Notes: generated from the sequence alone by a model not told the origin. Shown: positions 52,251-61,081, counted from the first letter of the stretch. The stretch is 64,000 bases of DNA from Xanthomonas sp. DAR 80977 (GCF_041240605.1 NZ_CP162487.1:4161001-4225000); one strand, 5' to 3'. Made by a program: numbers and translations.

Positions 52251-52847
52251 ATGGCCGAGATCCTGGTCCTGTACTACAGCCGCGGCGGTTCGGTGGCACG
52301 GCTGGCGCGGCAGATCGCGCGCGGCGTCGGCGAGGTGCCCGGCATGGCCGCGCGCCTGCGCACGGTGCCGCCGGTGGCCGCGGTCACCCAGGCCAGCGCG
52401 CCGCCGGTGCCCGACAGCGGTGCGCCGTACGTGGACGCCAGCGACCTGCGCGACTGCGTCGGCCTGGCCCTGGGCAGCCCGACCCGCTTCGGCAACATGG
52501 CCGCGCCGGTCAAGCACTTCATCGACGGGCTCGGCGCCGAATGGGCCAGCGCCACCCTGGCCGGCAAGCCGGCGGCGGTGTTCACCTCCACCGCCTCGCT
52601 GCACGGCGGCCAGGAAGCCACGCTGCTGTCGATGCACCTGCCGCTGCTGCACCACGGCTGCGTGATCGTCGGCATTCCCTATACCGAGCCGCTGCTCAGC
52701 AGCACGCGCAGCGGCGGCACCCCGTACGGCGCCAGCCACGTCGCCGGCGCCGACGACGACCCGCAGCCCAGCGAGGAAGAGGCGCAGCTGGCGCGCGCGC
52801 TGGGGCGGCGCCTGGCGGGCATCGCGCAACGCCTGGCGGCGCCATGA
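52251..52847 (+). CDS. wrbA: NAD(P)H:quinone oxidoreductase, WrbA family
   Basis: The 198-residue flavodoxin-like FMN protein reads MAEILVLYYSRGGSVARLAR for the phosphate loop, GSPTRFGNMAAPVKHFID for the ring-binding loop and TSTASLHGGQEATLLSM for the third FMN contact. It makes two-electron reductions of quinones under oxidative stress. The ATG at 52251 is preferred to one seven codons upstream. Its stop overlaps the next gene (ATGA). Confidence 0.93.
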   Translation: MAEILVLYYSRGGSVARLARQIARGVGEVPGMAARLRTVPPVAAVTQASAPPVPDSGAPYVDASDLRDCVGLALGSPTRFGNMAAPVKHFIDGLGAEWASATLAGKPAAVFTSTASLHGGQEATLLSMHLPLLHHGCVIVGIPYTEPLLSSTRSGGTPYGASHVAGADDDPQPSEEEAQLARALGRRLAGIAQRLAAP

Positions 52848-53212
52848 GCACCGCCCGCCTGCGTCACGCGCTGGCCGCCACGCTGCTGGTGCTGGCGCTG
52901 CTGTACGCGGCCTGGTTCCACGACGATCGCCACCGCCTCGCCGCGCTGCTGGTGTTCGCGCTGCCGCCGCTGCTGCTGGCGATCGGGGTGCTGCGCGGCT
53001 CGGCCGTGGCGCGCTTCTGGGCCGGCGTGTTCGGGCTGTTCTGGTTCAGCCACGGCGTCATGGCCGCCTGGAGCCATCCGCCGCAGCGCGCCTACGCCTG
53101 GGCCGAACTGCTGCTGGCGCTGCTGGCGATCGGGCTGTCCAGCGCGCCGGGACTGCGCGCGCGCTTCGCACGCAAGCGCGGCGCGGCGCCGCCCGGCAAC
53201 GACGCGCCCTGA
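52844..53212 (+). CDS. DUF2069 inner-membrane protein
   Basis: The 122-residue protein has four hydrophobic segments (LAATLLVLALLYAAWF, LLVFALPPLLLAIGVL, FWAGVFGLFWFSHGVMAAW, AELLLALLAIGLSS) with the conserved WFSHGV-type segment of DUF2069. It is translationally coupled to wrbA. The pairing suggests a role at the membrane linked to quinones, but the function is unknown. Confidence 0.85.
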   Translation: MSTARLRHALAATLLVLALLYAAWFHDDRHRLAALLVFALPPLLLAIGVLRGSAVARFWAGVFGLFWFSHGVMAAWSHPPQRAYAWAELLLALLAIGLSSAPGLRARFARKRGAAPPGNDAP

Positions 53213-53292
53213 GCGGCCGGCGCCGGCCTGCCGGGTATCATGGCCGCCTTGCCGCGGCCAGCGCGGCGCCCGTCATGCTCTAGGAACCGGCA

Positions 53293-53778
53293 ATGGAAGA
53301 ACTCCTGATCGTCACCACCGGCGGCACGATCGACAAGATCTACTTCGACGACAAGTCCGACTACCAGATCGGCGATCCGCAGATCGGCCAGATCCTCAAG
53401 GAACTGGGCGTGACCTTCCGCTTTACCGTGATCCCGATCATCCGCAAGGACTCGCTGCACATCACCGACGAAGACCGCGAGCTGATCCGCGCCACCGTCG
53501 CCGCGCAGTCCGCGCGCCACGTGCTGATCACCCACGGCACCGATTCGATGGTGCAGACCGGCAAGGTCCTGCAGAGCATCGCCGACAAGACCATCGTGAT
53601 GACCGGCGCGCTGAACCCGGCGCGCTTCCGCGGCTCCGATGCGGAATTCAACATCGGCTGCGCGGTCGGCGCGGTGCAATCGCTGCCGGCCGGTGTCTAC
53701 ATCGCCATGAACGGGCAGATCTGGGACCCGCAGAAGGTGCGCAAGAACGTGGCCGCGAACCGCTTCGAACCCGCCTGA
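53293..53778 (+). CDS. Single-domain asparaginase-like protein
   Basis: The 161-residue protein matches the N-terminal domain of type I/II L-asparaginases. The TTGGTIDK loop has T12 at the nucleophile position, and HGTDS (residues 81-85) supplies the second threonine and the aspartate. Asparaginases are normally about 320-350 residues with a second domain completing the dimeric active site. Here the gene ends cleanly with no trailing remnant, so it is a naturally short form and not a recent truncation. Activity is uncertain. The next gene starts 6 bp downstream. Confidence 0.82.
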   Translation: MEELLIVTTGGTIDKIYFDDKSDYQIGDPQIGQILKELGVTFRFTVIPIIRKDSLHITDEDRELIRATVAAQSARHVLITHGTDSMVQTGKVLQSIADKTIVMTGALNPARFRGSDAEFNIGCAVGAVQSLPAGVYIAMNGQIWDPQKVRKNVAANRFEPA

Positions 53779-53784
53779 GCCGCC

Positions 53785-54258
53785 ATGTCCAAGGCCACCC
53801 GCGCGACCCGGGCACTGGATGCGGCCGGCGTCGCCTATCGCCTGCATCCCTACGACTACGCGGCCGAGGCCGGCGCCAAGGGCCTGCAGGCGGCGCAGGC
53901 GCTCGGCCTGCCGCCGGCGCGGGTGCTGAAGAGCCTGATGGCCTGGGTCGACGATCGCGCGGTGTGCGTGGTGGTGCCCTCCGATCGCCGCGTGCAGCTG
54001 AAGAAGCTGGCCGCGGCCGCGGCCGGCAAATCGGCGCGGATGATGGAGGTGGCCGAGGCCGAACGCCGCACCGGCTACAAGGTCGGCGGCATCAGCCCGC
54101 TGGGCCAGCAGCGGCAGGCGCCGGTGCTGGTCGAGCAGGCGGCGCTCGGCCCGGGCAGCGTCTGGTTCAACGCCGGGCAGCGCGGGCTGCTGCTGGAAAT
54201 CGACGCCGAGCGCGTGCTGGACGTGCTGCAGGCCCGCGCCTGCGACCTGTGCGAATGA
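53785..54258 (+). CDS. ybaK: Cys-tRNA(Pro)/Cys-tRNA(Cys) deacylase YbaK
   Basis: The 157-residue editing enzyme removes cysteine from mischarged tRNA-Pro. LKSLMAWVDDRAVCVVVPSD and the lysine in RRVQLKKLAAAAAGKSARMM fit the YbaK signature, as do GYKVGGISPLGQ and the late GQRGLLLEI block. It follows the asparaginase-like gene by 6 bp and converges with the protease region. Confidence 0.93.
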   Translation: MSKATRATRALDAAGVAYRLHPYDYAAEAGAKGLQAAQALGLPPARVLKSLMAWVDDRAVCVVVPSDRRVQLKKLAAAAAGKSARMMEVAEAERRTGYKVGGISPLGQQRQAPVLVEQAALGPGSVWFNAGQRGLLLEIDAERVLDVLQARACDLCE

Positions 54259-54264
54259 CGCTAC

Positions 54265-54546
54265 TCAATAGCTGGCGGTCACGCCGCCCCCGGTCACCGC
54301 GGTGACCGCCTTCACCCGCACGTAGTAGGTCCCCGCGGGCAGGGTGAGGGTGCAGCTCTCGGCATTGGCCGCCGCGATCGACCTGCAGCCATAGACGGTG
54401 TCGGTCGGCAGTGCGCCGCCGCGCAGGTACAGGTCGGCATTGCCGATAGCGCCGGCCAGGGCCAGCTTCAGCCAGGGCGTGCCGGCCGGCACCGTGATCT
54501 GGCAGATCAGCGATGTCCCCGCCTTGAGCGCCAGGCTGCCGAGCGG
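54265..54546 (-). pseudogene. Orphan PPC domain, remnant of a second secreted protease
   Basis: About 93 residues (GSLALKAGTSLICQITVPAG to GTYYVRVKAVTAVTGGGVTA) closely resemble the C-terminal PPC domain of the S8 protease next door: GNADLYLRGGALPTDTVYGC here against GDADLYVRQGSAPTDSTYGC there. There is no catalytic domain, and the only in-frame ATG (54630) lies upstream of a strong terminator. It looks like the 3' end left after deletion between tandem protease genes. Confidence 0.7.
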
Positions 54547-54571
54547 TACGCGGCGGACCAGGCGCCGCCCA

Positions 54572-54601
54572 AACAAAAACCCCGCGCCGGGGCGCGGGGT
54601 T
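54572..54601 (-). terminator. Terminator of the S8 protease gene
   Basis: The minus strand reads ACCCCGCGCC-CC-GGCGCGGGGT followed by TTTTGTTT. It is a strong GC stem with a T-run, about 100 bp after the protease stop. Confidence 0.9.
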
Positions 54602-54703
54602 GTCGTCTTTGCAACGTCCAGGGCGTCCATGCCCTGCCGCTTCGTGCAGCGGCCGATGCCTGCGCGGCGGCGCCGTCCAGGCGCACGCCGCGCAGCGGGC
54701 GGA

Positions 54704-56464
54704 TCACCAGTTCGCGGTCAGGGTGACGCCCGAGAACGTGCTGTACGCCTTGAGCCGCACGTAGTAGGTGCCGGCGCTGGGCGAGTTGAAGGTGCAGGTC
54801 TCGTTGTTGCCGTTGAGGTAGGGGCGGCAACCGTAGGTGCTGTCGGTCGGCGCGCTGCCCTGGCGCACGTACAGGTCCGCATCGCCGCTGCCGCCGGAGA
54901 TGGTCACGGTCAGCGAACTGACCCCGGACGGCACGGTCACGGTGTAGTTCAGCTCCGAGCCGGTGCTGGCGCCCAGCCCGGTGACCGGCACGCCGTCCTG
55001 CAGCGTGTTGCCGGTCGGCGGGTTGGTGGTGCCGCCGCCGAGCGCGGCGGTCACCGCGGCGTTGGCGTCGAGCAGGCCGGCGCCGCAGCCCTGCGAGCAG
55101 GAGAAGCTGGCCGCGGTGCTCTTGATGGTGCTCTCCACCTGCGCCGGGGTCAGCGGGGTCGGCGCGACCGACTGCATCAGCGCGACCACGCCGGCCACGT
55201 GCGGCGTCGCCATCGAGGTGCCGTTGTAGGACGCGTAGCTCGCGTTGCCCGGGGTGGTGGTGCCGTCGTTGAGCGTGGACAGGATGCTCGAACCCGGCGC
55301 GGAGATGTCGATGCCGGTGCCGTAGTTCGAGTAGCTGGCCTTGGCGCGCGAGGAGGTGGTCGCGGCCACCGCGATCACGTTGGCGCAGTTGGCCGGCACC
55401 GAGCCGGAGACGTTGGCGGCGCTGTTGCCGGCCGCCACCACCACGGTGGTGCCGCGGTTGACCGCGCCGTTGATCGCGTTCTGGTAGGTGGTCGAGCAGG
55501 TGCCGCTGCCGCCCAGCGACATGTTGATCACTTCGGCCGGGGTGGTGTTGGTCGGCACGCCGCTGACGGTGCCGCCGGACGCCCAGGTGATCGCGTCGGC
55601 GATGTCGGAGGTGTAGCCGCCGCACTTGCCGAGCACGCGCACCGGCAGGATCTTGGCGTTGAACGCGGTACCGGCCACGCCGGTGCTGTTGTTGGTCACC
55701 GCGGCGATGGTGCCGGCCACGTGGGTGCCGTGCCAGCTGGAATTGGACGCCGGCGAGCCGGAATAGCACTCGTTGGCCGCGGCCCAGTCGCCTTCGTCGG
55801 CCGGGTTGCTGTCGCGGCCGTTGCCGTCGCGCGCGTCGGCCGCGACGCTGATGAAATCGTAGCCGGGCAGGACGTTGGCGTTGAGGTCGGGGTGGCTGGT
55901 GATGCCGGTGTCGATCACCGCCACGACCACGCCGGTGCCGGTGGCCTGGTCCCAGGCCGGGCGCACGTTGATGCCCGCGGTGGTGGTGCCGAAGGCCCAC
56001 TGGTTGGACAGGCTGGGATCGTTCGGGGTCAGCGCGATGGTCATGCGCTGGTCGACTTCGACGTACTCGACGTTCGGGTCGGCGGCCAGCTGGCGCATCA
56101 GGGTCTCGGCCTCGGCATGGTCGAGCGGCCGGTTGGACTGGATCACTTCCGGGCCGACCGCCAGGCGGCGCAGGCTGGTGAGCCCCAGCGCGCGGCCGTT
56201 CTTGGCCGGCATCGCCGCGGCGACCGACTGCAGCGTCGCGCGCAGCGACGACGATGTGGCGGCAGACGCACTGGCGACGCCCACCGGAGCGGCATCGCGG
56301 GTCTTGACGATGAAGCGCTGCACGGTGGGCTCGGCGGACAGGCCGGAGAGGTTGACGTCGCCGGCGAACGCCGGCGTCGCCAGCAACAGCGAAGTCAATG
56401 CGGACGCTCCAAGCACGACCAGCCAAGGACGCTGGCGCGAACCACGTTGCGAAATTTCGGACAT
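54704..56464 (-). CDS. Secreted subtilisin-like (S8) serine protease with PPC domain
   Basis: The 586-residue protein has a Sec signal (about residues 1-34, ending ATPAFAG), an inhibitor-like propeptide (about 48-145), and a catalytic domain with D185 (VVAVIDTGIT), H245 (SSWHGTHVAG) and S417 (YNGTSMATPHVAG). A cysteine-containing junction and Gly/Thr/Pro linker (about 456-490) lead to a C-terminal PPC beta-sandwich (about 495-586). Xanthomonas extracellular proteases of this kind are exported by the Xps type II system and contribute to virulence. A dyad lies about 150 bp upstream and a strong terminator follows. Confidence 0.92.
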   Translation of the reverse strand: MSEISQRGSRQRPWLVVLGASALTSLLLATPAFAGDVNLSGLSAEPTVQRFIVKTRDAAPVGVASASAATSSSLRATLQSVAAAMPAKNGRALGLTSLRRLAVGPEVIQSNRPLDHAEAETLMRQLAADPNVEYVEVDQRMTIALTPNDPSLSNQWAFGTTTAGINVRPAWDQATGTGVVVAVIDTGITSHPDLNANVLPGYDFISVAADARDGNGRDSNPADEGDWAAANECYSGSPASNSSWHGTHVAGTIAAVTNNSTGVAGTAFNAKILPVRVLGKCGGYTSDIADAITWASGGTVSGVPTNTTPAEVINMSLGGSGTCSTTYQNAINGAVNRGTTVVVAAGNSAANVSGSVPANCANVIAVAATTSSRAKASYSNYGTGIDISAPGSSILSTLNDGTTTPGNASYASYNGTSMATPHVAGVVALMQSVAPTPLTPAQVESTIKSTAASFSCSQGCGAGLLDANAAVTAALGGGTTNPPTGNTLQDGVPVTGLGASTGSELNYTVTVPSGVSSLTVTISGGSGDADLYVRQGSAPTDSTYGCRPYLNGNNETCTFNSPSAGTYYVRLKAYSTFSGVTLTANW

Positions 56465-57221
56465 TCGGAACTTCCTTTTCGTTGATTGCCACCTGACGGC
56501 GATTTTCGCGCTGCGGATTGCCTAAACAGGCGCTGAATCCAGATGCGGCGCGATCCCAGGCCGGCCCCCTGTTGCCAGCCGTTCATCCGACGCTATCCCA
56601 ATACAGCCGCGTATGGACGAGGTATTTATCGTCCAAAACTCATAAGCGTGACGGTTGTCAACATATGTGCCGGCATCCCTTGCGCTTTTCGCGACACGGC
56701 AGCGCCCTGCCTGGCTCGTCGAGACAGTCCCGGGACATTTTTGCGCGGCGCCGCGCGGCCATGCGCGAGAAGGAGGGCGATCTGCCCTGCCAGATCACGG
56801 CGAAGCCAGCCTCGGCTGGATGGGTCGACTGCTGCGCGATGCGGCAGCGCCGGGTCGTGGCGGCCATGCGCAAGCCTGCGGCGACATGCTGGCGGAAGAC
56901 AGGCGCAGGCCAAAGGCGGCGTCACCCTGCGTGCAGGGCGCCAGACAGCGGACGCGCGCTGCGACTTCCGGGCCAACACGTGTCTCTGACGCAAGCGAAC
57001 GGGCGTACAGCGTACGCAAGGCGCAGGCAGCCCAAGAAACGGACAAGGGCCGCGGCCCTGCGCGTCCCGGGCCGCAGCCCCGCATGGCCCGGCGGCTGGG
57101 CCTGCCCGCCCCAACCCGGCTTCGGAGTGGACGGCCTCCGCTCAGAAGCGACGCGCTGGGCGCGGCCCACGCCACGCCCAGCGCGACACCCGCACTACGG
57201 CGGGCGAAGCACTCCGGGGAC
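56465..57221. other. Gene-poor region between the S8 protease and ilvE
   Basis: This 757-bp stretch has several open frames, but none has a plausible protein pattern, ribosome site or conserved motif. The open frame crossing it on the plus strand runs antisense through ilvE. The left 170 bp should hold the protease promoter. The rest holds only GC-rich dyads. Confidence 0.5.
56614..56635 (-). promoter_or_regulatory. Candidate operator upstream of the S8 protease
   Basis: TGGACGA-N8-TCGTCCA is a perfect 7-bp inverted repeat with an AT-rich centre (GGTATTTA), 150 bp before the protease start, in an otherwise GC-rich region. A TTGACA hexamer lies just upstream on the minus strand (near 56652), but no good -10 is spaced from it. 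Confidence 0.4.
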
Positions 57222-58322
57222 TCAGCCCAACCGCACCAGCCAGCCGTGGCGGTCGGCCGCGCGGCCGTACTGGATGTCGGTCAGTTCCTGACGCAGCGAC
57301 AGGGTCACCGGGCCGGCCGGCGCGGCCAGGTCGCCGACGGCGAAATCCTTGCCCTTCAACTGCCCGATCGGGGTCACCACCGCGGCGGTGCCGCAGGCGA
57401 AGACCTCGGCGATCGCGCCGGAGGCCACGCCTTCGCGCCATTCGTCGATGGTCACCTGGCGCTCGACCACCTGCATGCCGCGATCGCGCGCCAGCTGCAG
57501 AATGCTGTCGCGGGTGATGCCCTCGAGGATGCTGCCGGACAGCGCCGGGGTGACCAGGCTGCCGTCGCGCATCACCAGGAACACGTTCATGCCGCCCAGC
57601 TCTTCCAGGTACTTGCCCTCGACCGGGTCCAGGAACAGCACCTGCGAGCAGCCCTGCGCCTGCGCCTGCTGCTGCGGCAGCAAGGAGGCGGCGTAGTTGC
57701 CGCCGCACTTGGCCGCGCCGGTGCCCCCCTTGGCCGCACGCGCGTAGTCGGTGGACAGCCAGATCGCCACCGGCGCCACGCCCTTGGCGAAGTAGGCGCC
57801 GGCCGGACTGGCGATGACGTAGTAGCCGGCCTTCTGCGCCGCGCGCACGCCCAGGAAGGCCTCGTTGGCGATCATGAACGGACGGAAGTACAGGCTGGTC
57901 TCCGGCGCCGACGGCACCCACGCGGCATCGACCGCGATCAGCTGGCGCAGCGATTCGACGAACAGCTCCACCGGCAGCTCCGGCAGCGCCAGGCGCTGCG
58001 CCGAGCGCTGCAGGCGCTTGCCGTTGGCCTCCGGGCGGAAGGTCCAGATCGAGCCGTCGGCATGCCGGTAGGCCTTGATGCCCTCGAAGATCTCCTGGCC
58101 GTAGTGCAGCACCGAGGCGGCCGGATCCAGCGCCAGCGGGCCGTAGGCGCGCACCTGGGCGTCGTGCCAGCCCTGCTCGCGGTCCCACTCGATGGCGACC
58201 ATGTGGTCGGTGAAATAGTTGCCGAAGCCCGGCGCGGCGAGGATCTGCGCACGCTGCTCGGCGCTGCGCGCGGTGGTGGACGGGATCAGGCGGAACTGCG
58301 AAGACGGCTCGGTAGCGGACAC
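57222..58322 (-). CDS. ilvE: Branched-chain amino acid aminotransferase
   Basis: The 366-residue class IV PLP enzyme is of the longer BCAT type. The PLP lysine is K205 in GAAKCGGNYAASL, with LHYGQEIFEGIKAYR near the substrate site and EVFACGTAAVVTPIG at the C-terminal phosphate site. It interconverts leucine, isoleucine and valine with their keto acids. The start is GTG after AGGAAA. It is not next to other ilv genes. Confidence 0.94.
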   Translation of the reverse strand: MSATEPSSQFRLIPSTTARSAEQRAQILAAPGFGNYFTDHMVAIEWDREQGWHDAQVRAYGPLALDPAASVLHYGQEIFEGIKAYRHADGSIWTFRPEANGKRLQRSAQRLALPELPVELFVESLRQLIAVDAAWVPSAPETSLYFRPFMIANEAFLGVRAAQKAGYYVIASPAGAYFAKGVAPVAIWLSTDYARAAKGGTGAAKCGGNYAASLLPQQQAQAQGCSQVLFLDPVEGKYLEELGGMNVFLVMRDGSLVTPALSGSILEGITRDSILQLARDRGMQVVERQVTIDEWREGVASGAIAEVFACGTAAVVTPIGQLKGKDFAVGDLAAPAGPVTLSLRQELTDIQYGRAADRHGWLVRLG

Positions 58323-58423
58323 CGGGGTTTCCTGTGGTAGTCGAGGGACGGCCGTGCCGCCGCGTCATCCGGACGCGGCGGCGGCGCCTGCTCCCGGCCC
58401 CGGCTCGGCGCGTTGCGCGCGGG

Positions 58424-58975
58424 TCAGAGCATGCCGGTTTCCAGGCGCGCGGCCTCGGACATCATATGCCGGCCCCACGGCGGATCGAACACCAGCTCGA
58501 CATCGGCCTCGGCGATGGTCGGGATCAGCTCCAGCTTGCTGCGCACGTCGTCGACCAGGATCTCGCCCATGCCGCAGCCCGGCGCGGTCAGCGTCATCTT
58601 CACCTCGACCGTGCGCTGGCCGTCGTCGCGATGCTGCACGCCGACTTCGTAGACCAGGCCCAGGTCGACGATGTTGAACGGGATCTCCGGATCGAAGCAG
58701 GTGCGCAGCTGCTGCCAGATCAGCGCCTCGACCTGCTCGTCGCTGGCGTCCTCGGGCAGGTCCAGGCCCGGCGGCGGCTCCTTGCCGATCGCGTCGCCGT
58801 CCTTGCCGGCGATGCGGAACAGGTTGCCCTCCACGAACACCGTATAGCTGCCGCCCAGCGCCTGGGTGATGTAGCCGTAGCTGCCGGCCGGCAGGGTCAC
58901 CGCGTCGCCCTGCGGCACCATCACCGCCGCGCAATCGCGTTCGAATTGGACAGGTTCGCTGCTGCGTGAGTACAT
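58424..58975 (-). CDS. sufT: SufT-like FeS maturation protein (DUF59/MIP18)
   Basis: The 183-residue protein has an N-terminal beta-rich part (residues 1-80) typical of SufT and a C-terminal MIP18/DUF59 domain (about 84-183) with DPEIPFNIVDLGLVYEV and the cysteine motif TLTAPGCGMGE. SufT acts as an accessory factor in Fe-S cluster delivery. No suf genes are nearby. The start at MYSRSSEPVQFERD was chosen. A longer frame upstream has no family resemblance. Confidence 0.85.
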   Translation of the reverse strand: MYSRSSEPVQFERDCAAVMVPQGDAVTLPAGSYGYITQALGGSYTVFVEGNLFRIAGKDGDAIGKEPPPGLDLPEDASDEQVEALIWQQLRTCFDPEIPFNIVDLGLVYEVGVQHRDDGQRTVEVKMTLTAPGCGMGEILVDDVRSKLELIPTIAEADVELVFDPPWGRHMMSEAARLETGML

Positions 58976-59081
58976 GGGGGCGATATGGGGGCAGGCCCCG
59001 CGGGTGCAAGTCGCCCAGTTTATCCGAGTGCGCGGGGAACGCGGCGGAGGGTATCCTGTACGGATTCTCCGGGAACATCGC

Positions 59082-59501
59082 ATGCCGCCCTCTTCCACGC
59101 CGGCCAGGACCTCGCACTGGCTATGGCCCTTGCTGCTGTGCCTGGGCTGCTTCACCGCGCTGATCGCCTGGATCCTGGTCGCGCTGAGCCTGGGACACCA
59201 GTCCGGCTGGATGGCGGTGCTGGTGGCGCTGGAGATCGCGTGGATGCTGCGCCTGGGCACGCTGCCGCGCGGCCGGCTGCGCATCGCCGTGGCGGTGCTC
59301 GCCACCGCGCTGGTCATCGTCGCCGCCAACTGGGGCATCGCCGCCGCGCACATGGGCGGGGCGCTGGGCCTGAACGTGTGGGATTCGTCGCTGAAGCTGG
59401 GCGGGCGCTACGCGTGGACGCTGACCGTGCTGGCCAACCGCCCCGGCGACGTGCTGTGGCTGGGCATCGGCCTGGTCGTGGCCTACTTCAGCGCGCGCTG
59501 A
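59082..59501 (+). CDS. Hypothetical small membrane protein
   Basis: The 139-residue protein has three clear hydrophobic segments (WPLLLCLGCFTALIAWILVA, WMAVLVALEIAWML, IAVAVLATALVIVAANWGIA) and a fourth near the C-terminus (VLWLGIGLVVAYF). I do not recognise the family. The ATG at 59082 was preferred because upstream residues are low-quality sequence. It is divergent from sufT with about 100 bp between, and is followed immediately by a REP-like pair. Confidence 0.65.
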   Translation: MPPSSTPARTSHWLWPLLLCLGCFTALIAWILVALSLGHQSGWMAVLVALEIAWMLRLGTLPRGRLRIAVAVLATALVIVAANWGIAAAHMGGALGLNVWDSSLKLGGRYAWTLTVLANRPGDVLWLGIGLVVAYFSAR

Positions 59502-59509
59502 TGGCGGCG

Positions 59510-59573
59510 GTCGCGGCTGAAGCCGCTCCTACAGTGCTCCAGCGAGTCCTGTAGGAGCGGCTTCAGCCGCGAC
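59510..59573. repeat. REP-like inverted pair (GTCGCGGCTGAAGCCGCTCC)
   Basis: Two copies of a 25-bp unit, GTCGCGGCTGAAGCCGCTCC plus TACAG, face each other with a 14-bp spacer (59510-59534 and 59549-59573). Each unit is itself palindromic. This arrangement is typical of REP pairs mobilised by RAYT transposases, which are not in the window. Confidence 0.85.
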
Positions 59574-59632
59574 CACCCGCCGCGACCGATGCATCGCTCG
59601 CGCACCCCGCCGTGCCGCTTGCCCGCGCCGGC

Positions 59633-61081
59633 TCAATGCCCGCCGTCGAGCGCCTTGAGTTCGCTGACCAGCGCGCCGGCCGCCTCGGCGCCGTCGCCGT
59701 ACAGCATGCGCGTGTTGTCGGCGTAGAACAGCGCGTTCTCGATGCCGGCGAAACCGGTGCCCTTGCCGCGCTTGATCACGATGACGTTCCTGGAATTGAC
59801 CACGTCCAGGATCGGCATGCCGTAGATCGGGCTGGCCGGATCGGTCTTGGCGACCGGGTTGACCACGTCGTTGGCGCCGATCACCAGCGACACGTCGGTG
59901 CTGGGGAACTCGGGATTGATGTCGTCCATGTCGGCGATCAGGTCGTAGGGCACACCGGCCTCGGCCAGCAGCACGTTCATGTGCCCGGGCATGCGCCCGG
60001 CCACCGGGTGGATCGCGAACTTGACCTTGACCCCGCGCTCGATCAGCCGCTGCGCCAGCTCCCAGATCTTGTGCTGCGCCTGCGCCACCGCCATGCCGTA
60101 GCCGGGCACGATCACCACGCGCTCGGCGTAGGCCATCATCGCCGCCACGTCGCCGGCCTCGATCGGCTTCTGTGCGCCGCTGATCTCCTGCGCCTGGCCG
60201 CCGCCGCCGAAGTTGGAGAACAGCACGCCGCTGATCGGCCGGTTCATCGCCTTGGCCATCAGCCGGGTCAGCAGGATGCCGGCCGCGCCGACCATCATGC
60301 CGGCGATGATCAGCGCCTCGTTGCCCAGCACGTAGCCCTCGAAGGCCACCGCCAGGCCGGTGAAGGCGTTGTACAGCGAGATCACCACCGGCATGTCGGC
60401 ACCGCCGATCGGCAGCGTCATCAGCACGCCCAGCGCCAGCGCCACCGCGAAGAAGGCCACGATCGCCACCGGGCTGAGGCCGATCGCGGCCCAGGCGCCC
60501 AGGCCCAGCATCGCCACGAACACCAGCAGGTTGAACGCCTGCTGCCCGGGGAAGGTGACGCGCTTGTCCAGCCGCCCGTCGAGCTTGGCCCAGGCGATGA
60601 CCGAGCCGGACAGCGAGACCGCGCCGATCGCCGAGCCGACGATGGCCAGCGCCAGCGTGGTCGCGTCGGGCTGGCGCGCGGCCAGCGCGGCGATCGCGCT
60701 GTCGCTCCAGTGCGAGGTGTCGCGGTGCGCCAGGAACGAGAAGCGCAGCAGCTCCACCGCGCCGATCGCCGCGGCCGAGCCGCCGCCCATGCCGTTGTAC
60801 AGCGCGACCATCTGCGGCATGTCGGTGATGGCGACCTTCTTGGCCGAGATCCAGGCCGCGCCGGTACCGATCACGATCGCCAGCAGGATCAGGGTCAGGT
60901 TGTGCAGGCCGGGCAGCAGGAACGTCGCCGCGGTGGCCAGCAACATGCCGAACCCGGCCCAGTGGATGCCGCTGCGCGCGGTCTTGGGCGAGGCCATGCG
61001 CTGCAGGCCGAGCAGGAACAAGGTGGCGGCCACCAGGTAGCTGGCCTTCACCAGCCAGGACAGGGCGTCGGCGGTGCTCAT
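59633..61081 (-). CDS. pntB: NAD(P) transhydrogenase subunit beta
   Basis: The 482-residue protein couples proton entry to NADPH formation. About nine membrane segments (residues 1-290) precede the NADP-binding domain III, which has VPGYGMAVAQAQHKIWEL and GANDVVNPVAKTDPASPIYGMP. Its ATG overlaps the upstream membrane-protein gene (ATGA). The operon here is pntAb, a membrane protein, pntB. The NAD-binding alpha-1 gene is absent from its usual place. Confidence 0.93.
   Translation of the reverse strand: MSTADALSWLVKASYLVAATLFLLGLQRMASPKTARSGIHWAGFGMLLATAATFLLPGLHNLTLILLAIVIGTGAAWISAKKVAITDMPQMVALYNGMGGGSAAAIGAVELLRFSFLAHRDTSHWSDSAIAALAARQPDATTLALAIVGSAIGAVSLSGSVIAWAKLDGRLDKRVTFPGQQAFNLLVFVAMLGLGAWAAIGLSPVAIVAFFAVALALGVLMTLPIGGADMPVVISLYNAFTGLAVAFEGYVLGNEALIIAGMMVGAAGILLTRLMAKAMNRPISGVLFSNFGGGGQAQEISGAQKPIEAGDVAAMMAYAERVVIVPGYGMAVAQAQHKIWELAQRLIERGVKVKFAIHPVAGRMPGHMNVLLAEAGVPYDLIADMDDINPEFPSTDVSLVIGANDVVNPVAKTDPASPIYGMPILDVVNSRNVIVIKRGKGTGFAGIENALFYADNTRMLYGDGAEAAGALVSELKALDGGH

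Noticed and set aside
50264..52252. 662-residue frame joining TlpA to upstream sequence
   Set aside because: Only the part from 50899 downward is TlpA. The upstream portion is an out-of-frame reading of the YihY gene.
56655..58340. 561-residue open frame from the protease-ilvE gap into ilvE
   Set aside because: It runs antisense through ilvE, and its part in the gap has no protein-like pattern or ribosome site.
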